Source of the DNA: Rhodoferax sp.
Lineage (GTDB): Bacteria; Pseudomonadota; Gammaproteobacteria; Burkholderiales; Burkholderiaceae_C
Direction: 5' to 3'
Assembly (NCBI RefSeq): GCF_028688795.1
Contig: NZ_JAQTXM010000011.1
Span: forward strand, 62,001-126,000
Length of the DNA: 64,000 bases
The position numbers and the translations under genes were made by a program. Every line of letters starts with the position of its first letter. Position 1 is the stretch's first letter. Shown in pieces: positions 24,906 through 33,870 of the stretch. The notes beneath the pieces were generated by a model, which saw nothing but the letters and a program-made list of their open reading frames with translations, had not been told where the DNA came from and did no database searches.

Positions 24906-25931
24906 ATGCAAAGACGACACCTGATTGCGGGCGGCCTCGCTGCCGCCACCCTGCCTCACTGGGCGCTGGCGCAAGTGCTTGAAAAACCCAAAGTCACCCT
25001 GGCCGTAGGCGGCAAAAATTTGCTGTATTACCTGCCTTTAACCATTGCCGAACAGTTGGGCTACTTCAAGGCCGAGGGGCTAGACGTGACCATCGTCGAC
25101 TTTGCCGGTGGCGCCAAAGCCCTGCAAGCGGTGGTGGGCGGCAGTGCCGATGTGGTCTCAGGGGCGTTTGAACACACCGTCAACATGCAGTTCAAGGGCC
25201 AAAAGATGCGTGCTTTTGTGCTGCAGGGCGCAGCACCGCAAATTGTGCTGGGCATCAACCCCAAAACCATGCCCAACTACAAGTCGATTGCCGACCTGAA
25301 GGGCAAAAAAATCGGCGTGTCAGCGCCGGGCAGCTCGACCAACGTCATGGTCAACTTCATTCTGGCCAAAGCCGGCCTGAAGCCCACCGATGTCAGCATC
25401 ATTGGCGTGGGCACAGGCAACGGCGCTGTCGCCGCCATGCGTTCTGGCCAAATTGACGCCATGAGCAACCTCGACCCGGTCATCACCCTGCTGCAGCGCT
25501 CGGGCGACCTGAAAATTGTGTCGGACACCCGTAACGTGGTCGAATCTGACAAGGTGTTTGGCGGCCCCATGCCCGCTGGCTGCCTGTATGCGCCACAAGC
25601 TTTTATTGACAAAAACCCCAACACCACGCAAGCCCTGACCAACGCCATGGTGCGCGCCAACAAATGGATCCAGAAGGCCGGCGCGGCAGAGATCATCAAG
25701 GCTGTGCCCGAAGGCTTTTTGCTGGGTGACCGCGCGGTCTACATTGACGCCTTCCTGGCCGCCAAAGGTGCCTTGTCACCAGACGGCATGATTCCGGAAA
25801 AAGGTGCCCAGACGGCGTTCAAAGCACTGGCCAGTGTGGACGACAAGATCGCCGCAGCCAAGCTGGATTTGATGGCGGTCTACACCAACGACTTCGTCAA
25901 AAAGGCCAACGCCAAATACCCCAAGGGTTGA
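24906..25931 (+). CDS. ABC transporter substrate-binding protein, SsuA/TauA/NMT1-like
   Basis: 341 residues from MQRRHLIAGGLAAATLPHW with GGAGA upstream. A longer in-frame extension runs through the intergenic repeat and is unlikely. The signal peptide ends PHWALAQ and has a paired Arg (RR) that hints at but does not prove Tat export. The mature part is an NMT1/THI5-like periplasmic protein: YYLPLTIAEQLGYFKAEGLD, GGAKALQAVVGGSADVVSG, DLKGKKIGVSAPGSSTNVMV. It leads a three-gene importer with the ATPase and permease that follow. Substrate classes of this family include sulfonates, nitrate, taurine and pyrimidines; none can be chosen here. Confidence 0.9.
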   Translation: MQRRHLIAGGLAAATLPHWALAQVLEKPKVTLAVGGKNLLYYLPLTIAEQLGYFKAEGLDVTIVDFAGGAKALQAVVGGSADVVSGAFEHTVNMQFKGQKMRAFVLQGAAPQIVLGINPKTMPNYKSIADLKGKKIGVSAPGSSTNVMVNFILAKAGLKPTDVSIIGVGTGNGAVAAMRSGQIDAMSNLDPVITLLQRSGDLKIVSDTRNVVESDKVFGGPMPAGCLYAPQAFIDKNPNTTQALTNAMVRANKWIQKAGAAEIIKAVPEGFLLGDRAVYIDAFLAAKGALSPDGMIPEKGAQTAFKALASVDDKIAAAKLDLMAVYTNDFVKKANAKYPKG

Positions 25932-25932
25932 C

Positions 25933-26742
25933 ATGACAGCAGCCCTCACGCTGCAGGACGTGGCCTGCACCTTTGTCAGCAAGGACAAGCCCGGCCAGCG
26001 TTACACGGCAGTGCAAGATGTCAACCTGACGGTGGCCGCCGGCGAGTTTGTCAGCGTGGTTGGGCCCACGGGCTGCGGCAAAAGCACGCTGTTGAATGTG
26101 GGCGCCGGGCTGCTGAGTCCGAGCGTGGGCACGGTGCAGGTCTTTGGCCAGCCGCTGACGGGCATCAACCGGCGTGCCGGTTACATGTTTCAGGCCGACA
26201 GCCTGATGCCCTGGCGCACGGCGCTGGAAAACGTGTCGGCCGGTTTGCAGTTTCACGGCGTGGCCGAGGCGCAAGCGGCAGCCCAGGCCAACGACTGGCT
26301 GCGACGCGTCGGTCTGGGTGGTTTTGGCGACCGTTACCCGCACCAGATGAGCGGCGGCATGCGCAAGCGCGTGAGCCTGGCGCAAACGCTGGTGCTTGAC
26401 CCCGACATTATTTTGATGGACGAGCCATTTTCAGCCTTGGACATCCAGACCCGCCAATTGATGGAAAACGAGTTGCTCGACATCTGGCAGGCCAAGAAAA
26501 AGGCGGTGCTGTTCATCACCCATGACCTCGACGAAGCCATCGCCCTGAGCGACCGCGTGGTGGTGATGAGCGCCGGGCCGGGCAGCCATCCGATGGGTGA
26601 TTTCCGCATTGACATCGAACGCCCGCGTGACGTGGCCGAGATCAAGACCACGCCACGTTTTCTGGAGTTGCACGCAGCCATTTGGGCGGTGCTGCGTGAG
26701 GAAGTGCTCAAGGGTTACCAACAACAACTGAAAGCGGCATGA
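25933..26742 (+). CDS. ABC transporter ATP-binding protein, SsuB/TauB/NrtD-like
   Basis: 269 residues. Walker A is [16 protein letters not shown], the signature is [16 protein letters not shown], Walker B is [16 protein letters not shown], and the switch His is in [15 protein letters not shown]. This is the typical sequence of the nitrate/sulfonate/taurine importer ATPases. It starts one base after the binding-protein stop codon. A 12-bp palindrome ACTTCATGAAGT directly follows the stop codon. Confidence 0.93.
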   Translation: MTAALTLQDVACTFVSKDKPGQRYTAVQDVNLTVAAGEFVSVVGPTGCGKSTLLNVGAGLLSPSVGTVQVFGQPLTGINRRAGYMFQADSLMPWRTALENVSAGLQFHGVAEAQAAAQANDWLRRVGLGGFGDRYPHQMSGGMRKRVSLAQTLVLDPDIILMDEPFSALDIQTRQLMENELLDIWQAKKKAVLFITHDLDEAIALSDRVVVMSAGPGSHPMGDFRIDIERPRDVAEIKTTPRFLELHAAIWAVLREEVLKGYQQQLKAA

Positions 26743-26753
26743 CTTCATGAAGT
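26742..26753. repeat. ACTTCATGAAGT palindrome after the ATPase gene
   Basis: Perfect 12-bp palindrome overlapping the stop codon of the ATPase gene, in the unusually long (117-base) gap before the permease gene of the same transporter. Confidence 0.45.
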
Positions 26754-26859
26754 GTCTAGCGCAGTGGCTGGCTTTGGCGGCTGACGATTTCTGGTACCCC
26801 AGTACGAGGAAGCCGTCAAAGACTGCCGCTGTGCGGGTGTCGCAAAAAAATAGGCATTT

Positions 26860-27687
26860 ATGTGGAAACTGATCAAACCCAAAAACGGTAATTTATGGCT
26901 CTGGCAGCTGAGCCTGCTGGTGGCCCTGTTTGTCTTTTGGCATGTGATGACCGTGCCGGGCTTGATCCCGCCGATGATGTTTGACAACGACAGCCAGGCC
27001 GCTTTTTTCTTTGGCGAGCCGCTGAAGATGTTCGAACGCATCTGGGCATGGTTTGTGACAGATGCTGACATTTACCAACACCTGGGCGTGACGCTGGCCG
27101 AAACCCTGATGGCTTTCGCCGTGGGCGCCGGGCTGGGGCTGGGCGGTGGCCTGTGGCTGGCGCTGGCACCCATGGCATCGGCCATTCTTGAGCCTTACAT
27201 CAAGGCCATGAACGCCATGCCGCGCATCATTTTGGCGCCCATTTTCTCCGTCTGGTTTGGCCTGGGCATGGGCTCCAAGGTGGCACTGGGCGTCACGCTG
27301 GTGTTTTTCATTGTGTTTTTCAACGTTTATCAGGGCGTGAAAGAGGTGAGCCCGGTGGTGCTGGCCAATGCCCGCATGCTGGGTGCCGATGCGCGCCAAT
27401 TGCTGCGCCATGTGTACCTGCCCAGCGCCACCAGCTGGGTGTTCAGCTCATTGCACACCAGCGTCGGGCTGGCTTTTGTCGGCGCGGTGGTGGGGGAGTA
27501 TTTGGGTTCCAGCCAGGGCGTGGGTTATTTGATTTTGCAGGCCGAAGGCAGCTTTGACATCAACACCGTGATGGCCGGCATTGTGGTGCTGACCGTCTTT
27601 GCGCTGCTACTTGACAGCTTGGTGGGGATGCTTGAGAAACGCCTGATGAAGTGGCAACCACGCTCTGGCGAGACAGAAAAACTGTAG
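26860..27687 (+). CDS. ABC transporter permease, SsuC/TauC-like
   Basis: 275 residues with about six membrane segments (LWLWQLSLLVALFVFWHVM at the N-terminus, TLAETLMAFAVGAGLGLGGG, VALGVTLVFFIVFFNVYQGV, VMAGIVVLTVFALLLDSLVG). The EAA-type loop reads NARMLGADARQLLRHVYLPS. MNAMPRIILAPIFSVWFGLG is the conserved family segment. It completes the importer encoded from 24906. It is separated by 117 bases from the ATPase gene and ends 12 bases from the convergent lipoprotein gene. Confidence 0.92.
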   Translation: MWKLIKPKNGNLWLWQLSLLVALFVFWHVMTVPGLIPPMMFDNDSQAAFFFGEPLKMFERIWAWFVTDADIYQHLGVTLAETLMAFAVGAGLGLGGGLWLALAPMASAILEPYIKAMNAMPRIILAPIFSVWFGLGMGSKVALGVTLVFFIVFFNVYQGVKEVSPVVLANARMLGADARQLLRHVYLPSATSWVFSSLHTSVGLAFVGAVVGEYLGSSQGVGYLILQAEGSFDINTVMAGIVVLTVFALLLDSLVGMLEKRLMKWQPRSGETEKL

Positions 27688-27699
27688 CGGGACGGCGCT

Positions 27700-28260
27700 T
27701 CACTGGGTTGTCAGCATTGCAGGGCCAATTTCCTGAAACGGGCCCAGGGGGTTGGTTCTGACCTCAACCTCATTGATGGCGGGCTGCCCACCCCATGAGC
27801 GGTACACCACGAGGTCATCCACAAATAAAATCAGCGCGTCCAGCCGCCAGCCGGTGGTCTCGGTGCGGCGCTTGAAGTTGGTGAAATCGGTCCAGAAATT
27901 GCCAGTGCGTACCCGGGACATTCTGGACTCGGTGACCTCCATGCCGCGGCAGGCATCGCGCGCCTCCAGACACTTCAAGATGCCGGGGTCCAGGTCTTCG
28001 CGCTTGAGCAAACTGGTGGGCACAAACAGCCGCACCACGTCGGCATGTGTCAACAACTTGATGTTGGGGTGCGACTTGAGATTGAAGCCATTGTTTTCAA
28101 GCGATTGCCGGTCGCTTTTCATTGGCTGCAGCTTCTCTACGGCAGCGCGCGCTTCGTCAAAACTCTGGAAGTTAGACGCATCGGTAGACGCTTTGGGCAG
28201 CATGGATGAACAGGCGCTGGTCAGCAGCACCAGTGCCATCGCACCAAACAGCTTTTTCAT
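27700..28260 (-). CDS. Predicted lipoprotein of unknown function
   Basis: 186 residues. MKKLFGAMALVLLTSACSSM is a lipoprotein signal with the lipobox LTSAC, so Cys17 would be lipidated. Ser at +2 predicts outer-membrane sorting. The rest is a mixed alpha/beta domain with two further cysteines close together (ILKCLEARDACRGMEV) that could form a disulphide. I do not recognise a family. It is monocistronic, convergent with the ABC permease gene. Confidence 0.75.
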   Translation of the reverse strand: MKKLFGAMALVLLTSACSSMLPKASTDASNFQSFDEARAAVEKLQPMKSDRQSLENNGFNLKSHPNIKLLTHADVVRLFVPTSLLKREDLDPGILKCLEARDACRGMEVTESRMSRVRTGNFWTDFTNFKRRTETTGWRLDALILFVDDLVVYRSWGGQPAINEVEVRTNPLGPFQEIGPAMLTTQ

Positions 28261-28375
28261 GACATCAATCCCCTTGGGTGAACCACTTTTGCGCTAGCTT
28301 GCGTCTTGGCGTCGCACGGGTCGTTGATAGATGTCAAGAAGAGGCCAATTTATCCAAAGCAGACGGGGCTAGGCC

Positions 28376-29860
28376 TCAGGCCGTGGCGGCAGCTGCAATC
28401 ACTTGCGCCACAGCTGCGGTAAGCTTTTTGGCGTACGGCACATGCAGAAACTCGTTCGGACCATGCGCGTTGCTTTTGGGCCCAAGCACACCGCAAACCA
28501 TCATTTGCGCCCTGGGAAACCCGGTGCTCAACATGTTCATCAACGGAATGGTGCCGCCTTGGCCAATGTAGCCGCAGGGTGCGCCAAAGTAGTCTTTGGA
28601 GGCCTGGTTTAGCGCCTGCTCAAACCACGGTGCGGTGTTGGGCGCGTTCCAGCCGGTGGCCCCTGCGCCGCCTTCAAACGTCACCTTCGCCTGGTAGGGG
28701 GCGTTGTCTTCGAGCAGGGTTTTGAGTTCGGCCACAGCGCTGGCCGCGTCAATCAGCGGGGGCAGGCGCAGGCTGAGTTTGAAGGCGGTGTATGGGCGCA
28801 GCACGTTGCCGGCGTTTTTGAGTTCTGGCAGACCTTCGGCACCGGTCACGCTCAAGGTGGGTGTCCAGGTGCGCGCCAGCAAAGCTTGCAGCGGGTCTTG
28901 CGTGGTGGGCAACATGCTCTGGCTGCTGCTGCCACCGCAATCGGCGTGGGCCCAGGGAAAGCGTTTGTAAAGTTCTTCGCCCAGAATGGCTGCGGTGGCT
29001 TTGGCTTGGGCCAATCGGTCGGCCGGCACCTCGCAGTGAAAACTGGCGGGCAACAGTCGGCCGCTGGCGCTGTCTTCCAGGCGATCCAGCAGGTGGCGCA
29101 GGATGCGAAAGCTTGATGGCACCAAGCCGCTGGCGTCACCCGAGTGCACGCCCTCGGTCAGCACCTCGACCCTGAGCGTGCCGCTGGCCATGCCGCGCAG
29201 GCTGCTGGTAAGCCAGAGTTGGTCGTAATTGCCGGCGCCCGAGTCCAGGCAAATCACCAGGCCCACGTCGCCCAGGCGCTTTCGCAACAGGTCGATGTAG
29301 GGCATCAGGTCGTAGGAGCCGCTTTCTTCGCAGGTTTCCACCAGGCCCACGATGCGCGGGTGCGCCGCGCCCTGAGTTTTGAGGGCCTGAATGGCGGTGA
29401 TGGCGGCGTAGATGGCGTAGCCATCGTCGGCACCGCCACGGCCATACAGCTTGCCGTCTTCATATTTGGGCGTCCACGGGCCAAGGTCAGCGCGCCAGCC
29501 GGTGAATTCGGGTTGCTTGTCCAGATGCCCGTACATCAGCACGGTTTGGTCAGACACCGCCTGGTTGGTGTTGCCGGTTGACGCGGCCACCTCAAAGAAA
29601 AGCACCGGCGTGCGCCCGGGCAGGCGAACGATTTCCTGTGTCAAGCCAGGAACCTTTTGCGCCTGCACCCACTCAAAAGCGTTCTGCACCACCGTGTCAA
29701 TCAGGCCATGCGTGGCCCAATCGGCATCAAACATGGGCGACTTGGCCGGGACGGCGATATAGCCAGAGAGTTGCTTGACCAGGTCATCGTCCCAGGCCTG
29801 GCTGACTTGAGTGAGGGCTTGGGCGGTGTTCAAAAGTGAGGCGGGTAGACGTGCATTCAT
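28376..29860 (-). CDS. M20-family metallopeptidase (dipeptidase-like)
   Basis: 494 residues from MNARLPASLLNTAQ, chosen because CAGGAG lies 6 bases upstream. An ATG 5 codons earlier overlaps that site. The M20 di-zinc motifs are clear: VLMYGHLDKQPEF (His-x-Asp), GRGGADDGYAIYAAITAIQA (bridging Asp), and VGLVETCEESGSYDL (Glu-Glu). The lid/dimerisation domain lies between about 210 and 380, and the C-terminal GGTIPLMNMLSTGFPRAQM precedes the last zinc His in SNAHGPNEFLHVPYAKK. It is probably a cytosolic dipeptidase or related amidohydrolase (DUG1/CNDP-like by length). Confidence 0.92.
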   Translation of the reverse strand: MNARLPASLLNTAQALTQVSQAWDDDLVKQLSGYIAVPAKSPMFDADWATHGLIDTVVQNAFEWVQAQKVPGLTQEIVRLPGRTPVLFFEVAASTGNTNQAVSDQTVLMYGHLDKQPEFTGWRADLGPWTPKYEDGKLYGRGGADDGYAIYAAITAIQALKTQGAAHPRIVGLVETCEESGSYDLMPYIDLLRKRLGDVGLVICLDSGAGNYDQLWLTSSLRGMASGTLRVEVLTEGVHSGDASGLVPSSFRILRHLLDRLEDSASGRLLPASFHCEVPADRLAQAKATAAILGEELYKRFPWAHADCGGSSSQSMLPTTQDPLQALLARTWTPTLSVTGAEGLPELKNAGNVLRPYTAFKLSLRLPPLIDAASAVAELKTLLEDNAPYQAKVTFEGGAGATGWNAPNTAPWFEQALNQASKDYFGAPCGYIGQGGTIPLMNMLSTGFPRAQMMVCGVLGPKSNAHGPNEFLHVPYAKKLTAAVAQVIAAAATA

Positions 29861-30053
29861 CAAAACTCCTGACATGGTTCATGGGCGATGACCATGATCA
29901 TGCCATGTCCCCAAAACAGTGTCGGCGCCAAAATAATGACCGCCGACGTTAAAAAATTCTCAGGGCCCGGTGCAACGCAGCCGCAAATGGCGTACAACGC
30001 CAGCTGCAAAGCCAAAATTTGGCCCCGGTCCACGTTTTCCAGAAAGGACAACC

Positions 30054-30488
30054 ATGGCAGACCATTGCACAGCCCACGCCCCTGAAGTCTTGTTTCGCAT
30101 GAGCCAGATTGAACTCAATGCGGTTCAGGAGGGCGTGCTGATCACCGATGCCAACGGGATCATTCTTGCCCTGAACGACGCCTTCATCAGCCTGTCAGGC
30201 TTTAGCAAGGCCGAGACTTTGGGGCGAACTTGCCGCTTTTTTCAGGGCCCGGGGACTGATCAGCAGACGCTCAACGAGATGCGGCAGGCGCAAAAAAATG
30301 GCACGATCTTCTCTGGCGAAGTCCTGAACTACCGAAAAGATTACTCCGCCTTTTGGAACGAGTTGACCATTTTTCCCTGGCGTAACCACCGGCGTGAGGT
30401 GACGCATTTTGTGGGTCTGATCAAAGACATCACCGAACGCAAACTGGGCCAGGCGAGCCCGCAGGAGCCGGCCGAGGTGCTGCCTTAG
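30054..30488 (+). CDS. Small stand-alone LOV-like PAS protein
   Basis: 144 residues, AAAGGA before ATG. One PAS domain (about 18-130) follows the LOV pattern: LNAVQEGVLITDANG, NDAFISLSGFSKAE, GRTCRFFQGPGTDQQTL, GEVLNYRKDYSAFWNELTI and FVGLIKDITERK. Cys60 sits where LOV domains form the flavin adduct, with Arg61, Gln64, Asn92 and Asn102 as further FMN contacts. Two expected residues differ: Thr59 in place of Asn before the Cys, and Ile123 in place of the signalling Gln of the last strand. No output domain is present. It may be a short LOV photoreceptor or a derived flavin/redox sensor. Confidence 0.85.
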   Translation: MADHCTAHAPEVLFRMSQIELNAVQEGVLITDANGIILALNDAFISLSGFSKAETLGRTCRFFQGPGTDQQTLNEMRQAQKNGTIFSGEVLNYRKDYSAFWNELTIFPWRNHRREVTHFVGLIKDITERKLGQASPQEPAEVLP

Positions 30489-30489
30489 A

Positions 30490-30540
30490 TGCTATATTTA
30501 ATATAGCTTCTTACGCACGAATTTAAAGGGCTAGAGGCCA
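30490..30540 (+). repeat. Dispersed intergenic repeat, copy C (best palindrome)
   Basis: Begins with the perfect palindrome GCTATATTTAATATAGC (30491-30507, 8-bp arms) and continues TTCTTACGCACG, AATTTAAAGGGCTAGAGGCC. It lies between the LOV-like gene and the convergent hyi gene, where its hairpin could also act in termination. Confidence 0.7.
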
Positions 30541-30547
30541 AAAACAT

Positions 30548-31381
30548 CTAAAAACTTGGCGCATACGACTGGCGCCAGCCAAGCCCGCTTGAGGTGCCAC
30601 CCGCTTGCGCACCACGCTGCGGCCGGTACTCACACCCGACCCAGCCGCTGTAACCCAGCTCGTCGATCACATCAAACAGATACGGGTAGTTCAATTCGCC
30701 CACATCGGGCTCCTGGCGCTCGGGCACGCCAGCAATTTGAATGTGGCCAATGCGCCCGGTGGGCAGGTAGCGGCGCAGCTTGCTGGCCAGGTCGCCCTCT
30801 TGAATCTGGCAATGGTAGAGGTCCATCTGCACCTGCAGGTTGGGCGCACCCACCGCGTCAAGAATCTCGTGCGCATGGTCTTGCCGGTTCAGGAAGTAAC
30901 CGGGCATGTCACGCAGGTTGATGGGCTCAATCAGCAGCGTCACGGCCTGCGCTGCGGCTTGCGCACAGGCCCAGGCCAGGTTGCCAGCCACCACGTCCAG
31001 CAGCGATTCACGCGCCACGCTTGCCGGCACCAAACCTGACATGACGTGAATGCGCGGGCACTGCAGCGCGCCAGCGTAGTCCAGCGCCAGTCTGACACTG
31101 TGGCGGAATTCGGCCTGCCGATGGGCCAGACACAGCAAGCCGCGCTCACCCGCGTCCCACGCTGCCGCTGCAGATGCCAAATCAGCACCGGCCGGGGGCG
31201 CATTCATCAGCACCTGCTGCAAGCCATTGGCCTGCAGGCAGGCTGCCAGTTCTTGCGGGGCCCAGGCGTAGGGGAACAAATATTCCACCGCCGTGAAGCC
31301 GTCACACGCAGCGGCTTCAAAGCGCGCCAAAAACGGCAGCTCGGGGTACAAAAAGCTCAGGTTGGCAGCAAAACGGGGCAT
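30548..31381 (-). CDS. hyi: Hydroxypyruvate isomerase family protein (Hyi/OtnI)
   Basis: 277 residues, a TIM-barrel sugar isomerase. [20 protein letters not shown] and [20 protein letters not shown] are the classic Hyi start, and [20 protein letters not shown] (metal-binding Glu), [15 protein letters not shown] (Asp/His) and [20 protein letters not shown] follow. Family members interconvert hydroxypyruvate and tartronate semialdehyde or isomerise 2-oxo-tetronate. No gcl or glxR partner is adjacent, so the exact substrate is open. It is flanked by two copies of the dispersed repeat. Confidence 0.92.
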   Translation of the reverse strand: MPRFAANLSFLYPELPFLARFEAAACDGFTAVEYLFPYAWAPQELAACLQANGLQQVLMNAPPAGADLASAAAAWDAGERGLLCLAHRQAEFRHSVRLALDYAGALQCPRIHVMSGLVPASVARESLLDVVAGNLAWACAQAAAQAVTLLIEPINLRDMPGYFLNRQDHAHEILDAVGAPNLQVQMDLYHCQIQEGDLASKLRRYLPTGRIGHIQIAGVPERQEPDVGELNYPYLFDVIDELGYSGWVGCEYRPQRGAQAGGTSSGLGWRQSYAPSF

Positions 31382-31468
31382 GGGTCTGGCAAAAGCAGTG
31401 GTTCAGGACTTAAAGTGTCGCACAAGCAGTGGCGGGCGATGGGGGTGTATTTTTGTATAGAAATCACC

Positions 31469-31515
31469 TTCTAGCCCTTTATTTACATGCGTAAGCAGCT
31501 ATTAGTAACATAGCA
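31469..31515 (-). repeat. Dispersed intergenic repeat, copy D
   Basis: On the minus strand it reads ATGCTATGTTACTAATAGC, TGCTTACGCATGTAAATA, AAGGGCTAG, matching copies C and E. It lies between divergent hyi and mutarotase genes. Confidence 0.65.
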
Positions 31516-31534
31516 TTTTTACATAGGACATCAC

Positions 31535-32428
31535 ATGACTCAACCCATCGACACCCTCAACACCCGCTTTGGCTTGGCTGGGCTGCTGCATTTTGTCGAC
31601 AGCGGCGCGGGCTTGCCCGTGGCTGAAATCCACACACCTCACGCCAGCGCCCGCGTGGCACTGCAGGGCGCGCAGGTGCTGGCATTTCAGCCAGCCGGGC
31701 AACAACCGGTGCTCTGGGTGTCCAAAGCTGCGGTGTACGAGCCGGGCAAAGGCGTGCGTGGCGGCGTGCCGGTGTGCTGGCCGTGGTTTGGCGCCCGTGA
31801 CGGGCTGCCGGCCCACGGCTTTGTGCGCACCCGCCTATGGGAGATGCGTGAAGCCACGCAGGATGCGGCCGGGCAAGTGGTGCTGCGCCTGGGAACAACT
31901 GATGACGCCAGCACCCGCACACTGTGGGACTTTGCCTTTGATCTGGAGCTGGTGGTCACCGTGGGCCAAACCCTGACCGTGGCCTTGGTCACCAAAAACA
32001 CAGGCACAGCAGCTTTCACGATCACCGATGCCTTGCACAGCTACTTTTGCGTAAGCGACATTGCACAAGCCATGGTGCAGGGGCTGGACGGTTGCGCATA
32101 CCTGGACAAGGTGCAAAACTTTGCCAAGGCCAAGCAAACCGGTGCCGTTGCGTTCACGGGCGAAACAGATCGTATTTACTTTGACACCACAGCCGACTGC
32201 CTGATTGACGACAAGGCCTGGAGCCGCAGTATTTGCGTGGCCAAGCAGGGCAGCAGCTCGACCGTGGTGTGGAACCCAGGAAGCGAGCGTGCAAAAACCT
32301 TTGCCGACATGGCAGCCGCTGAATTCAAGGACATGCTGTGCGTGGAAACCTGCAACGCCGGGCCGGATCAGGTCACGCTGGCACCGGGGCAGCAACACAC
32401 CCTGACGGCAGCCATCAGCGTGGCTTGA
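31535..32428 (+). CDS. D-hexose-6-phosphate mutarotase (YeaD family)
   Basis: 297 residues, an aldose-1-epimerase-like beta-sandwich. AGGA lies 7 bases before the ATG. Family stretches: GAQVLAFQPAGQQPVLWVSK, GVRGGVPVCWPWFGARDGLP with the catalytic-site region, AHGFVRTRLWEM, TDALHSYFCVSDI (catalytic His), and VVWNPGSERAKTFADM. It interconverts alpha and beta anomers of glucose-6-phosphate-like sugars. Its stop codon lies 3 bases from that of the convergent beta-helix gene, so the two transcripts must overlap or terminate inside each other. Confidence 0.93.
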   Translation: MTQPIDTLNTRFGLAGLLHFVDSGAGLPVAEIHTPHASARVALQGAQVLAFQPAGQQPVLWVSKAAVYEPGKGVRGGVPVCWPWFGARDGLPAHGFVRTRLWEMREATQDAAGQVVLRLGTTDDASTRTLWDFAFDLELVVTVGQTLTVALVTKNTGTAAFTITDALHSYFCVSDIAQAMVQGLDGCAYLDKVQNFAKAKQTGAVAFTGETDRIYFDTTADCLIDDKAWSRSICVAKQGSSSTVVWNPGSERAKTFADMAAAEFKDMLCVETCNAGPDQVTLAPGQQHTLTAAISVA

Positions 32429-32431
32429 GCG

Positions 32432-33841
32432 TCACACCCGCTCAAACGCCCCAATGTCTGGCTGGGCCCCGCGGGCCTGGTTGGCGTAGTCCACCAAAGC
32501 GGCCTGCGCCAGCAGTGCGGTGTTGATGGCGGGGCTGTTTGCAGCCAGCCTGAAGGTGTCCGCTTGACCGGCAACCAGGGGCAAAACAAAGCCGGGGTCC
32601 TGGCGCAGCAGGTTGCTGCTGCTGACCAGGGTCAGCGACAAAGTGTTACCAGCGCCGGCGACCAGCACGGCGTTGCGCGTGGGCGCAGCCACATCAAACA
32701 GCAGGTTGCCAGCCCAGGCGGCACCGGTGTTTTGAAAATCATCGGTGACCGCCTCCAGTAAGGCATTGCTGTTGGGGCTGGTTTGTGTGTTGCACACAGC
32801 AAGGTTGTTGTACCAGTGGTTGTTGCGGCCCTGACCGCTGCTGAGCTCTGCGCGCCAGGTGGCGGGGTTTGACAGGTCGGTGTTGTTGAATGCCACCGTG
32901 TTGTGCCGCACCGTGACGTTGTCGCTTTCATACGCCGCAATGCCGTCGCCGCCGTTGAAGGCCACGATGTTGTTTTCGACCAGCGTGCTGCCGCTGTAAT
33001 TGCCTGAGGTAGCGCCGCCTTGACTGTTGTGAAAATCGTCAAGGATGATGCCGTTGCCCTCGCTGTGCGCGGCCACAACCGCGGCCGACTCGACGTTTGA
33101 GTGCACCAGATTGCGTCGTATGACGATGTGAAAGCCCGCTGCCGCATCAAACGCGCGGGCCTGGTAAATCGAAATGCCGCTGGTTTGGTGCACATTGGTG
33201 CTGGCGTTGCGAAACACCGCATTGGTCTCAACCAGGTAATAGTCACCCGCCTCCAGGCTGATGCCGCTGCCACCACAATCATGGCAGGTGTTGCCCACCA
33301 GCTGAATATGGTGGCTGTTGTTGCTTTCAATGCCGTGGCCCAGGTGGGCCTGCACATCCAGACCTTGCACCCGAATCCAGCCCACATTGGCCATGGCCAG
33401 CGCCGAATAACTGCCCAGTGGCCCCACCAACTTGGCCATGCCAGGGTTGGCTGCGCGCAGGGTGATGTAGCGGCCCGGCGCGCCAGACTGCGTCAACCAG
33501 ACGTCTTCGGCATAGGTGCCATCGGCCAGCACAATGGTGTCGCCAGCGGCCACCACGGTCACCGCGTGGCTCACGGTGGCAAAGGGCGCAGCCAATGAGC
33601 CAGCGGCATTGTTATTGCCCGCGGGTGACACGTAAAAAATGCGGCCACTGGTGTCGGCCACGTAGTCTTGCGGCCATTCTGCCGCCGGGGTGGTGGGCGC
33701 GATCGGTTGGCTGGCGATGGGCGCTGGTGCCAAGGGCAGCAGATTCGCAGCGGCCGCGTCGCTGCCCTTGCCACCACCGCCGCAAGCGGCCAGGTTTGCC
33801 GATGCAGCCAGAGAGGTGTATAAAAAAAGTCGGCGGTCCAT
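32432..33841 (-). CDS. Right-handed beta-helix lipoprotein
   Basis: 469 residues. The N-terminus MDRRLFLYTSLAASANLAAC ends in a lipobox-like LAAC followed by GGGG, so it is probably a lipoprotein. YVSPAGNNNAAGSLAAPFAT and GDTIVLADGTYAEDVWLTQS are the opening rungs of a pectate-lyase-like parallel beta-helix, with PbH1-type repeats in the middle (NNSHHIQLVGNTCHDCGGSG, LVETNAVFRNASTN, ENNIVAFNGGDGIAAYESDN, RHNTVAFNNTDLS). The end RGAQPDIGAFERV is the choice-of-anchor Q motif. It is likely a surface polysaccharide-binding or -cleaving protein. No catalytic site can be named. Confidence 0.85.
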   Translation of the reverse strand: MDRRLFLYTSLAASANLAACGGGGKGSDAAAANLLPLAPAPIASQPIAPTTPAAEWPQDYVADTSGRIFYVSPAGNNNAAGSLAAPFATVSHAVTVVAAGDTIVLADGTYAEDVWLTQSGAPGRYITLRAANPGMAKLVGPLGSYSALAMANVGWIRVQGLDVQAHLGHGIESNNSHHIQLVGNTCHDCGGSGISLEAGDYYLVETNAVFRNASTNVHQTSGISIYQARAFDAAAGFHIVIRRNLVHSNVESAAVVAAHSEGNGIILDDFHNSQGGATSGNYSGSTLVENNIVAFNGGDGIAAYESDNVTVRHNTVAFNNTDLSNPATWRAELSSGQGRNNHWYNNLAVCNTQTSPNSNALLEAVTDDFQNTGAAWAGNLLFDVAAPTRNAVLVAGAGNTLSLTLVSSSNLLRQDPGFVLPLVAGQADTFRLAANSPAINTALLAQAALVDYANQARGAQPDIGAFERV

Positions 33842-33870
33842 GTGGCTGATGCGTTGGGCTGGCTGGCGCT

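Noticed and set aside
26743..26859. Possible TPP riboswitch or small gene in the gap inside the ABC transporter
   Set aside because: The TPP core motifs (CUGAGA and the GAUCUGG-like box) are absent, and no open frame with a start and ribosome-binding site fits.
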